From: Acidobacteriota bacterium
Lineage (GTDB): Bacteria > Acidobacteriota > UBA6911 > RPQK01 > JAJDTT01
Direction of reading: 5' to 3'
DNA length: 57,269 nt
Assembly: GCA_028874215.1 (NCBI GenBank)
Contig: JAPPLF010000050.1
Span: 1-57,269 of the forward strand
Shown here: positions 18,169-25,141 of the stretch, in pieces
Numbering within the stretch: the first letter of the stretch is position 1
Layout: every line of letters begins with the position of its first letter
Notes under the pieces: model-generated
Seen by the model: only the letters and a program-made list of their open reading frames with translations
Told to the model about the DNA's origin: nothing
Database searches by the model: none
Translations under genes and position numbers: made by a program

Positions 18169-19287
18169 ATGTCCTATCCGGGTTTCCTGGAGGAGAATGT
18201 GATGGCCTTTGCCCGCATTCTACGCTCCGAGGGCATGAGGGCCGGCCCCCGCGAGGTCGGAGACGCACTGACCGCGCTGCACCGGTTGGAGATCACCGAC
18301 CGGGGCGATTTCTTCCACACGCTCCGCACCCTTTTTCCCGGAAGTCCTCGGGAAATCGAGCGTTTCGACCACCTGTTCGAAAAATACTTCGGGGGCGGAT
18401 TGCTGGATGGGAGCGAACGCCAAGACCCGGGATCCGAAGATGGCGAACGGCTTCGGGCGTCCATACCCCGGTTCGGCCTGAGCCTGGTGGCCTGGTCCCA
18501 GGGGTCCGAGACCGAGGGGGAAACCCGCCAGGGCTCCTACAGCCCGCTGGAGGTTCTTACGGGAAGTCCTCCGCCGGGAATCCCCGAGTCCGCCCGGTTG
18601 AAGCTCACGGTCCGCCGTCTGGCCAGGAAGCTGTCCCGCCGCAGGTCCCGGCGCCGGCGCGTCAGTTCCCGGGGGCGGGTTCCGGACCTGAGGCGCACGG
18701 TTCATCGAAGCACCCAGCGAGGGGGTGAGTTGATGGACCTGGTCTTCCGACGGCGCCGCATGGACCGGGTCCGCCTGGTGGTCCTGATGGACGTGAGCGG
18801 CTCCATGGAGCTTCACAGTTCCTTTCTGTTCCAGTTTTCCCATGCCTGCGCTTCCCAGCGGGGATTGGGCCGGGTGGAGGTCTTCGCCTTCAGCACGCGG
18901 CTCTACCGTCTGACCCGCGCCCTGCAGGTGAGAGGCGCCCGGGGTGCGCGGCAGGCGCTTATGCGCGTCCTTCCCCGGAAGAGCACCGGCACCCGGATCG
19001 GAGCCTGCTTCCAGGATTTCCTGGACCGGTACGCCCACCAACTCGGTTCGCAAACGGCGGTGCTGGTTCTCAGCGACGGATGGGACACGGGAGACCTGGA
19101 ACTCCTGGAGCGGACCCTGGTCCGGCTGAAGCAGTCCGGGTCCCGTCTCCTTTGGCTGAGCCCGCTGGCGGCCGCTCCCGGCTACCGCCCGACCACTGCG
19201 GGCATCAGGGTCATCCTGCCCCACACCGACACCTTCGCTCCCGTCGTGGATCTGGCCAGCCTGCGGCGCTTCACGGAACGGCTGTGA
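18169..19287 (+). CDS. coxE: CoxE-like VWA domain protein
   Basis: A 372-residue VWA_CoxE protein. The N-terminal half is helical (EENVMAFARILRSEGMRAGP, typical of the family); a basic, Arg-rich linker (KLSRRRSRRRRVSSRGR, about residues 151-167) precedes the von Willebrand A domain. The metal-site motif VVLMDVSGSMELHSSF (DxSxS) and later STGTRIGACF and VLVLSDGWDTGD are intact. It is expected to work with the MoxR ATPase next to it. I use ATG 18169; the TTG just before it is also in frame. The stop overlaps the next start in GTGA (19284-19287), implying translational coupling. Confidence 0.88.
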   Translation: MSYPGFLEENVMAFARILRSEGMRAGPREVGDALTALHRLEITDRGDFFHTLRTLFPGSPREIERFDHLFEKYFGGGLLDGSERQDPGSEDGERLRASIPRFGLSLVAWSQGSETEGETRQGSYSPLEVLTGSPPPGIPESARLKLTVRRLARKLSRRRSRRRRVSSRGRVPDLRRTVHRSTQRGGELMDLVFRRRRMDRVRLVVLMDVSGSMELHSSFLFQFSHACASQRGLGRVEVFAFSTRLYRLTRALQVRGARGARQALMRVLPRKSTGTRIGACFQDFLDRYAHQLGSQTAVLVLSDGWDTGDLELLERTLVRLKQSGSRLLWLSPLAAAPGYRPTTAGIRVILPHTDTFAPVVDLASLRRFTERL

Positions 19288-19853
19288 GGGTCGCCGGCGT
19301 GGTACTGGCCGCCGGCGAGAGCCGGCGCATGGGATTCGCCAAGCTCCTCCTCCGGCATCGCGGCCAGAGCCTGCTGGCCCGTGCCGTTGCCACCGCGTCC
19401 CAGGTCTGCGACGCGGTGTGGGTCGTGGTCGGGGCCTTCGAGAGGCGTTACCGGGATGAGGCCGAGGCGGCCGGAGCCCATGTCGTCGTGAACCCGGATT
19501 GGCGGGAGGGACTCGCCTCGTCCCTGCGCCGGGGAGTCGAGGCTCTTCCCGCCGGGTACGACGCGGCCTTCATCCTTCTGGCCGACCAGCCCTTCGTGGG
19601 GAAGGGCCACCTGGAAGCCCTGCTGGAACGGCGCCTCACCGACGGTTGCGACCTCGTCCTTTCCCGCTACCAGGGTGTTGCAGGAGCCCCGGCCCTGGTG
19701 CATCGAAGCCTTTTCCCCCGGCTCCTGACGCTTCAGGGAGACCGGGGAGCCCGGGCTCTGACCCGAGTCGCATCATCGGTGGGTGAGGTTCCCCTCCAGA
19801 CCCCTCAGGACGTGGACTCTCCCGAAGACGCAGAAAACTGGCTCGAACCGTAG
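19284..19853 (+). CDS. mocA: MobA-like NTP transferase, probable molybdenum cofactor cytidylyltransferase
   Basis: A 189-residue nucleotidyltransferase of the MobA/MocA family. The nucleotide-binding loop LAAGESRRMGFAKLLL is at residues 8-23 and the metal-binding motif LLADQPFV near 98. MocA-type enzymes add CMP to molybdopterin to give MCD, the cofactor of xanthine-dehydrogenase-family large subunits such as the coxL product here; the specificity follows from this context rather than from a diagnostic residue I can prove. The start is GTG 19284, overlapping the coxE stop by four bases. Last gene of the operon; the convergent SSS gene ends 39 bp further on. Confidence 0.85.
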   Translation: MRVAGVVLAAGESRRMGFAKLLLRHRGQSLLARAVATASQVCDAVWVVVGAFERRYRDEAEAAGAHVVVNPDWREGLASSLRRGVEALPAGYDAAFILLADQPFVGKGHLEALLERRLTDGCDLVLSRYQGVAGAPALVHRSLFPRLLTLQGDRGARALTRVASSVGEVPLQTPQDVDSPEDAENWLEP

Positions 19854-19892
19854 CGGTTTGCCCGCCGCTGCCGGAGGTCCGGACGAGGCGAA

Positions 19893-21356
19893 TCAGGACG
19901 ATGGAAAGAACTTCCGGAGGACCGCTTCCCGGGGCGGTTGCGTCAGCAGGGAAACGACGATCATGGACAGGGCTGAGACCCCAAGGATGAACGCCACCGG
20001 CATGACACCGGTTCCCCCGAGCGTGTACCCGGGAGATTCCCAGCCCAGCCGGAAAAAGTAGATCCAGAGGACCACCACGCTGAGGATCGAGGCATAGGCC
20101 CCGTACCTGGTGCTCCGTTTCCAGAACAGGGCCGCCGCCACGACCGGGAACAGCGAGGCGAATCCGGTGAAGGACCAGACTGCCAGCTTGAAGATACTCC
20201 GGTCGGTGACCAGGGAGAGGAGATAGATGACGGCCACCAGGCCCACGACGAACAGCCTTCCGGCCCGCACCTGCGCCCGCTCGCTCATGCGGTCGTGAAA
20301 CCCGTAGTGGCGAACGATGTCCTCGGTGAACATGCTCCCCAGCGAGAGGAACTGGGAGTCCAGCGAGGACATGACGGCGGCCAGCACCCCGGCCGCCAGG
20401 AGCCCGGCCACGACTTCCGGCGAGTGCAGCGCGATCATCTTGACCAGGACGGAGTTGGCCTCTCCGACCGTCAGTTCGGGATAGTCGACCCGGCCCAAGA
20501 CTCCCAACAGGACGCTGGGCACCCAAACCGCTGCAATGCACAGCGGGTAGACCTTGAGCGGGAAGCGAAAGGCCTCGGCCCGCCGCGCCGACAGCCAGTG
20601 CATGAACATGTGCGGGAACATCCCCACCGAGAGGGGGATGCAGGTGTAGGTCAGAAGCTGAAGCGGCTTGATGTTATCGCCTCGAATCAGGAGTTCGGGA
20701 TGGGTTTCCATGACCCGCTCCAGACCTTGGGACAACCCCCCCAGCTTCCGGGTGATCACCACGAACGCCACCGCGCCCAGGATCATGAACACCAGGGTCT
20801 GAAAAGTGTTCACCCAGGCGGTGGCTCTCAAACCGCTGGTGGAGACATAAGTCAGGACCACCAGGCAGATGATGAGGCCGCCCAGCCACTCGGGAATCTG
20901 TCCGTCGGTCACCTGGTTCAGGGTGACGCCTCCCGCCATGACGCCGATCAGCAGGTACGGGACGACCAACCCAACAAGCACGACGAACAGGAGAAGACCC
21001 AGCCGGTCGGAACCCCAACGCGCCCGGAAATACTGGACCTGGGTGATGTAGCCCTCCCGTTTCCCGATGGCCCAGAGGCGCGTCCCCACGAAGAAGAAGA
21101 CACTGGGGATGATCAGAGCCGATGAGGACGCCATCAGGGAAAAGACGCCGATCCCCTCGTGATAGGCCTCCCCCGATGCTCCCAGCAGGGCAAAGGCCGT
21201 CATGTTGGTCCCGAAGAGGGACATGAGGAGGATGAAGGGGCCGATGCTCCGAGTCGCGACGAAATAGTCCTCGCCCGTGCCCCGGAACAGCCGGTGGCTG
21301 AGGCTGCCGACGAGGATCACCAGAGCCAGGTAGACGAAGATGATGGGGATGATCAC
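19893..21356 (-). CDS. Sodium:solute symporter (SSS family)
   Basis: A 487-residue inner-membrane symporter with about 13 hydrophobic segments. SSS landmarks are GTGEDYFVATRSIGPF near the N-terminus, FALLGASGEAY, QYFRARWGSDRLG (the xxFRxRxG motif) and, after the fifth segment, STSGLRATAWVNTFQ (family signature region). It imports an organic solute with sodium; the substrate is not visible. The start codon is GTG at 21354-21356 and overlaps the stop of the preceding DUF3311 gene in GTGA. DUF3311-SSS pairs are a known two-gene arrangement. Different in sequence from the truncated symporter at the left end of the window. Confidence 0.9.
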   Translation of the reverse strand: MIIPIIFVYLALVILVGSLSHRLFRGTGEDYFVATRSIGPFILLMSLFGTNMTAFALLGASGEAYHEGIGVFSLMASSSALIIPSVFFFVGTRLWAIGKREGYITQVQYFRARWGSDRLGLLLFVVLVGLVVPYLLIGVMAGGVTLNQVTDGQIPEWLGGLIICLVVLTYVSTSGLRATAWVNTFQTLVFMILGAVAFVVITRKLGGLSQGLERVMETHPELLIRGDNIKPLQLLTYTCIPLSVGMFPHMFMHWLSARRAEAFRFPLKVYPLCIAAVWVPSVLLGVLGRVDYPELTVGEANSVLVKMIALHSPEVVAGLLAAGVLAAVMSSLDSQFLSLGSMFTEDIVRHYGFHDRMSERAQVRAGRLFVVGLVAVIYLLSLVTDRSIFKLAVWSFTGFASLFPVVAAALFWKRSTRYGAYASILSVVVLWIYFFRLGWESPGYTLGGTGVMPVAFILGVSALSMIVVSLLTQPPREAVLRKFFPSS

Positions 21357-21604
21357 GGCTGTGCCTCGTCCTTATGCGATGTCCCGGGCACCGTCGCCGA
21401 GGACTGGTGCGGAAGGGGCCAACAGAAGCGGATCAGGAGGGTCAGGATCACCGAGGCGGCCACGCAGAAACCGACGTGGTAGAGAAGGCCCACCGGGAGA
21501 CCCAGCATGATTCTGGAATCGTGCCAGAGCCAGAGATCGTTGTGGAGCAGGTACGCGAGCAGCAGAGCCGCATAGACCAGCCGACGAGTGGACGCATTCC
21601 CCAT
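21353..21604 (-). CDS. DUF3311 small membrane protein
   Basis: An 83-residue protein with two hydrophobic segments (RLVYAALLLAYLLHNDLWLW and GLLYHVGFCVAASVILTLLI) and the family's small size. DUF3311 proteins precede SSS symporters and may be a small accessory subunit. I chose the ATG at 21604 because AGGGGGAG stands just upstream and the hydrophobic segment then starts at the usual place; an upstream in-frame ATG at 21646 adds 14 polar residues. It overlaps the symporter start by four bases. Confidence 0.8.
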   Translation of the reverse strand: MGNASTRRLVYAALLLAYLLHNDLWLWHDSRIMLGLPVGLLYHVGFCVAASVILTLLIRFCWPLPHQSSATVPGTSHKDEAQP

Positions 21605-21666
21605 GAAACTCCCCCTGTGAGCGCTTTCGGGCTCGGATTTCACCACACGAGTGGAGGGAAGGCAAT

Positions 21667-21805
21667 GGAGCGGCGACTTTCTTGTCGCCGAAAGGGGGGG
21701 TTAGGGGGACGGAGTCCCCCCTTTACACTTCCCACTTGCCAAAATCTCCACCTGCCAAATCGGCTCACAACACAAAAACACTGGGGGACTAACAGTCCCC
21801 CCTCC
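21667..21805. repeat. Composite GGAG-headed hairpin element, family B copy 1
   Basis: GGAG (21667-21670) then hairpin CGGCGAC/GTCGCCG (21671-21690), hairpin GGGGGAC-GGA-GTCCCCC (21704-21720), a 62-base spacer, then GGGGGACT-AAC-AGTCCCCC (21783-21801) followed by CTCC. It is about the same size as the copy at 22968-23104, and the spacers align (CACAACAC, then GGGGGACT). The CTCC end runs straight into the stop codon of the permease fragment. Confidence 0.8.
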
Positions 21806-22131
21806 TACCGGCGGCGCAGGCGCTCCACGACCAGCATGAAGACCAGCGCAAAACCGATCAGAAAGGTGGCGACCGCCAGGATCGCCGGGCTGATCTCCTC
21901 CCGGATTCCCGACCACATCTGACACGGAACGGTGCGCTGCTCCAGCCCCCCCATGAACAACACCGTCACCACTTCGTCAAACGAGGTGGCGAAGGCGAAG
22001 AGCGCGCCTGAAACGACGCCGGGCGCGATGATCGGCAACTGCACCCGCGCAAAGGTCCGCACCGGCCCGGCGCCCAGGCTGGCGGCGGCCCGGGTCAGAT
22101 TGGCGTCGAAGCCGGCAAGGGTAGCCGTGAC
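21783..22131. repeat. Direct duplication, copy 1 (349 bp)
   Basis: Aligns without gaps to 24303-24651 at a constant offset of 2520 bases. By eye I count 24 differences in 349 positions (about 93% identity), most of them silent in the permease frame. The match covers the right-hand hairpin of the family B element and the last 108 codons of the potC-type permease, and ends at 22131. Confidence 0.9.
21805..22131 (-). pseudogene. 3' fragment of a potC-type ABC permease
   Basis: The last 108 codons of an ABC permease, nearly identical in protein to the end of the intact gene at 24325-25140; it keeps the EAA-loop segment AAASLGAGPVRTFARVQLP and the same stop codon. I see three residue changes (S to A, R to C, A to G). 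The 5' two thirds of the gene are missing: homology stops abruptly at 22131, 41 bases beyond the stop of the methionine aminopeptidase gene. A start codon exists only inside the fragment, so no functional permease can be made. Confidence 0.85.
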
Positions 22132-22171
22132 TCGGAAATGCCTCCTTATCAGCTGTCGAAATCCATGACGG

Positions 22172-22915
22172 CTAGGCCGCTGTGAGTAGAATCGGTCGGC
22201 CCTCCGTTATAACGAGGGTGTGTTCGTAGTGCGCCGACAGGTCGCCGCCGGCCGTTCGCAAAGTCCAACCATCGTCGTCCGTGAAAACTTTATGCGACCG
22301 TTCGGCGATCAAGGGTTCGATGGTCAGGACGAGGCCCTCGGTCAACGGCTGGGTGTCCGCCGGGTCGTAGACGTTGGAAACGACGGGATCCTCATGGATT
22401 CTCCTGCCGGTCCCGTGTCCCGCCAACTCGTTCAACACCGTGAATCCGCGTTGGCCCACCTCTCGCTCCACCGCCTTGCCGATACAGTTGATGGGTCTTC
22501 CGGCCCGCGCGACAGCGGCCGCCTTTTCGAATGCCGTCCTCGCAGATCGACACAACCTTTCGGCCGTCGCCGAGTATGGCGCCAGGGGAATGGTCGTGGC
22601 GGCGTCCGCGATGTATCCATCCAGCTCGGCAGTGACGTCGAGGCTCACCAGATCACCCGGTCGCAGGACGCGTTCATCGGGAACGCCATGAACGACCTCG
22701 TCGTTGACGCTGATCAGATTGACGCCCGGAAATCCGTAGAAAATCTGGGGAGCAGGTCGTGCTCCGTGCTGGCTGAGAACCCTCGCCCCGACGTCATCCA
22801 CTTCTGCGGTAGAAACCCCAGGACGAACGTAGGCCACCATCGCCTTCAACGTCGCCGCAACCACCTTTCCGACACGGACAAGCCCGTCCAAGTCGGCACT
22901 GGATTCAATTGACAT
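22172..22915 (-). CDS. map: Type I methionine aminopeptidase
   Basis: A 247-residue cytoplasmic metalloprotease that removes the initiator methionine. All metal and catalytic positions of type I enzymes are visible: His in NDEVVHGVP, Asp in SLDVTAELDGYIADAAT (two ligands), His in GHGTGRRIHEDP, Glu in TIEPLIAE and Glu in YEHTLVI. The start ATG at 22915 is preceded by GGAGGAG; an upstream in-frame ATG at 22951 adds 12 residues without a ribosome site. In most genomes map lies with ribosomal genes, so this is probably an extra copy, and it sits inside the duplicated-end insertion between the permease fragment and the intact permease. Confidence 0.93.
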   Translation of the reverse strand: MSIESSADLDGLVRVGKVVAATLKAMVAYVRPGVSTAEVDDVGARVLSQHGARPAPQIFYGFPGVNLISVNDEVVHGVPDERVLRPGDLVSLDVTAELDGYIADAATTIPLAPYSATAERLCRSARTAFEKAAAVARAGRPINCIGKAVEREVGQRGFTVLNELAGHGTGRRIHEDPVVSNVYDPADTQPLTEGLVLTIEPLIAERSHKVFTDDDGWTLRTAGGDLSAHYEHTLVITEGRPILLTAA

Positions 22916-22941
22916 AGCGCTCCTCCGTTTGATTTTTACCC

Positions 22942-23104
22942 GGAGCGGCAAATTTCTTGTCGCCGGAGGAGCGGCGACATTCCTGTCGCCGACCAGGGGG
23001 GCAGGGGGGACGGAGTCCCCACTCTACGCTTCCATTCGTTACGCTCTCCAGCCACCGAATCGGGTCACGACACAGAAGAACGGGGGACTAACAGTCCCCC
23101 CTCC
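22942..23104. repeat. Composite GGAG-headed hairpin element, family B copy 2
   Basis: A decayed hairpin headed by GGAG at 22942-22945, then GGAG (22968-22971) with CGGCGACA-TTCC-TGTCGCCG (22972-22991), then GGGGAC-GGA-GTCCCC near 23005-23020, a spacer, and GGGGGACT-AAC-AGTCCCCC (23082-23100) followed by CTCC. Together with the integrase relic it fills the 315-bp gene-free stretch 22916-23230. Confidence 0.8.
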
Positions 23105-23182
23105 CAGTGGACGATTGTAAATCCGTTGTTCTGTCGAGACTGGGTACAGGGTTGGTCCTTTCCGGCGTAGCGCATCGTCGTG

Positions 23183-23230
23183 GCTGATCGCCGAGTGCCC
23201 CATCAGCCTCTGCACCGTCCTCACGTCCAC
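23183..23230 (-). pseudogene. Relic of a tyrosine recombinase (C-terminal motif)
   Basis: Read on the minus strand, 23230 to 23183 encodes VDVRTVQRLMGHSAIS, the hallmark segment around the last catalytic His of phage-type tyrosine recombinases (typical form: VDVRTVQxLLGHSSIsTT). It follows in the same frame directly after the TAG of the Ig-like gene. The catalytic Tyr region and the rest of the enzyme are absent; downstream the frame enters a family B repeat. This is a remnant, not a gene. Confidence 0.6.
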
Positions 23231-24208
23231 CTATTCCAGCCGGGGTATCGGCTTCATTCCAGCACCGTGATGAGACAGTTCCGGCGTCAGATCGCCGTGC
23301 ACAGTCACAGCTTGTCCAGCGTTGATGATCGTACGGGTTCCGGCGATGCCGTCGAAGTTCCCGACGATCCAACCGTAGCCGACGAAGGCTCGGTCTTCCC
23401 CGCCGAGCTCGGCCACACTCACGGTGTAAGTCTGCCCCGGAGCCAGCATCCCGTTTTCGTCCAGGCCGTCACCGGGCGAGTCTCCCGTCGTCTCGTACAC
23501 CATCGGTTCGTCGCCGTCCCGGTTGTAGAGGTGGATCTCCAGCGTCCCCACCCGGGTGTCTCCCTCGCAAGGGCCTCCAGCCGTATCGACTCCCTCGGGA
23601 GCCGAGAGCACGTTGCTCACGACGAACGTGTTGTCGTTCCTGCCACGAGGGCCGGGATGCGTCATTGATTCGCCGTCGCCGAGGCAGCCCCCAATACACG
23701 GCGTGTTCGATCCGGGTTGGCACGGCATATCGTCGTGGGGAAATGCGGCCGGGGTGAGCGTCACCGTCCCGTTCAGGTCCGCGAGGTCGCCGCCGGACAG
23801 GGTCGCATCCCATCGCACGCTGCACCCCTCCTCGTCCAGCGCAAATGGACTCATCACAAGCCTCGCCGTCGTGCCGGACACCACAAAGTCCGTCCGGTCC
23901 ACACTCGTCATGGGCTCTGTGAAGGTGAGCAGCCAAGTGAGTGTGTCGGCGCTGGTGTGCTCGGTGGTCGGGGCCTTGCGCGAGATTGCCGAGATATTCG
24001 GCGAGGCCTGAGCGGTGGTCATCGCAGCCACCGCGCACAAGCCTGCAATGAGAGCAGGTGACACCAGCCAGCGTGGCGCGTGGCGGGGTGGCCGGAGCCG
24101 GACACTCGCGGAAATGGGTGAAAAACCCGCGGGTATGAGAACCAGGTGGGCGATCCAGGCGCTCCGCCCTGTGGGGCCGATCGAAAAATGCTTGGATAGC
24201 CATATCAA
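23231..24208 (-). CDS. Secreted Ig-like beta-sandwich protein, possibly frameshifted at its 5' end
   Basis: A 325-codon frame. A signal peptide (RWLVSPALIAGLCAVAAMTT, ending before QASPN near residue 68) precedes a bacterial Ig-like domain of the type SADTLTWLLTFTEPMTSVD with DFVVSGTTARL and SGGDLADLNGTVTLT (about residues 68-150), then a Cys-containing region (CQPGSNTPCIGGCLGD) and a beta-rich tail. No catalytic motif is visible; surface or secreted binding protein is a guess. The only start in this frame with a nearby ribosome site is TTG 24208, which abuts GGGGAGGAGG; the same site is ideally spaced for ATG 24203, which is in another frame. Either the 5' end carries a frameshift or the start is unusual. 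Lies inside the inserted segment. Confidence 0.5.
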   Translation of the reverse strand: MIWLSKHFSIGPTGRSAWIAHLVLIPAGFSPISASVRLRPPRHAPRWLVSPALIAGLCAVAAMTTAQASPNISAISRKAPTTEHTSADTLTWLLTFTEPMTSVDRTDFVVSGTTARLVMSPFALDEEGCSVRWDATLSGGDLADLNGTVTLTPAAFPHDDMPCQPGSNTPCIGGCLGDGESMTHPGPRGRNDNTFVVSNVLSAPEGVDTAGGPCEGDTRVGTLEIHLYNRDGDEPMVYETTGDSPGDGLDENGMLAPGQTYTVSVAELGGEDRAFVGYGWIVGNFDGIAGTRTIINAGQAVTVHGDLTPELSHHGAGMKPIPRLE

Positions 24209-24302
24209 CCTCCTCCCCGGGGTTAGTCCGGGTCGGGGTGCTCTTGCTCATCTTCCATTCCTCCGAGATGGAAATCACTTGCCTCTGGCAACACGAAAGA
24301 AA

Positions 24303-24325
24303 GGGGGACTAACAGTCCCCCCTCC
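24303..24325. repeat. Solo right-hand hairpin of family B
   Basis: GGGGGACT-AAC-AGTCCCCC (24303-24321) plus CTCC, whose last base is part of the stop codon of the intact permease (TAG on the minus strand). No left-hand hairpins precede it. It belongs to copy 2 of the 349-bp duplication. Confidence 0.8.
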
Positions 24326-24651
24326 TACCGGCGGCGCAGCCGTTCCACGACCAGCATGAAGACCAGGGCAAAGGCGATCAGAAAGGTGGCGACGGCCAGG
24401 ATGGCCGGGCTGATCTCCTCGCGGATTCCCGACCACATCTGGCGCGGAACCGTGCGCTGCTCCAACCCTCCCATGAACAGCACCGTCACCACCTCGTCGA
24501 AGGAGGTGGCGAAGGCGAAGAGCGCGCCCGAAACCACGCCGGGGGCGATGATGGGCAACTGCACCCGCGCAAAGGTCCGCACCGGCCCGGCGCCCAGGCT
24601 GGCGGCGGCCCGGGTCAGATTGGCGTCGAAGCCGGAAAGCGTGGCCGTGAC
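24303..24651. repeat. Direct duplication, copy 2 (349 bp)
   Basis: Partner of 21783-22131 at an offset of exactly 2520 bases, gapless. This copy is continuous with the intact permease gene. Confidence 0.9.
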
Positions 24652-25140
24652 CGTGATCACCACGAACGGAGTGCCCAGCGCGGCGTGGGCTAGGATCAGT
24701 CCCAGGTGGGTCTGGGCCAGGCCCATCTTGGAGTAGAAGAAGAACATGCCCGCCGCCGAGATGATCACCGGCGTGACCATGGGCGAAATCAACAGGCTCA
24801 TGGCCAAGGGCCGTCCGGGCATGGCGGGGCTGGCCAGTCCCAATGCGGCCAGAGTTCCCAGCGCCGTCGCCAGCGCCGTCGCCGCGATGCCGATGATGAG
24901 GCTGTTGGCCAGCGCCCGCCGCCACTCTTCGTCTTCGGCGACGGTCCGGTACCAGCGTAGCGAATACGCTTCCGGGTCCAGGCGCAACATCCCCTCGGTG
25001 AAGGTGAAATAGGGCTCCACGTTGAAGCTGAGGGGGACGATCACCAGGATCGGCGCGATCAGAAACAGGAAGACGGCGGCGCAGAAGGCCAGGTAGGAGA
25101 CTCGGCCGGCGCGTTCCCATCCGGACCCGGGCACACTCAT
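24325..25140 (-). CDS. potC: ABC transporter permease, PotC-like (polyamine/opine importer)
   Basis: A 271-residue inner-membrane permease with six hydrophobic segments and the cytoplasmic EAA loop (SGFDANLTRAAASLGAGP, then RVQLPIIAPGV) that contacts the ATPase. The family is the spermidine/putrescine-type importer class, which also carries opines, iron and other solutes. The ATG at 25140 lies one base after the stop of the potB-like gene, so the two are coupled. Its 3' end (last 108 codons) is duplicated at 21805-22131. Last gene of the operon potA-D-B-C. Confidence 0.9.
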   Translation of the reverse strand: MSVPGSGWERAGRVSYLAFCAAVFLFLIAPILVIVPLSFNVEPYFTFTEGMLRLDPEAYSLRWYRTVAEDEEWRRALANSLIIGIAATALATALGTLAALGLASPAMPGRPLAMSLLISPMVTPVIISAAGMFFFYSKMGLAQTHLGLILAHAALGTPFVVITVTATLSGFDANLTRAAASLGAGPVRTFARVQLPIIAPGVVSGALFAFATSFDEVVTVLFMGGLEQRTVPRQMWSGIREEISPAILAVATFLIAFALVFMLVVERLRRR

Positions 25141-25141
25141 C

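Noticed and set aside
21667..24325. CRISPR array from repeated hairpins
   Set aside because: Repeats are not regularly spaced, are paired and inverted, and there are no cas genes.
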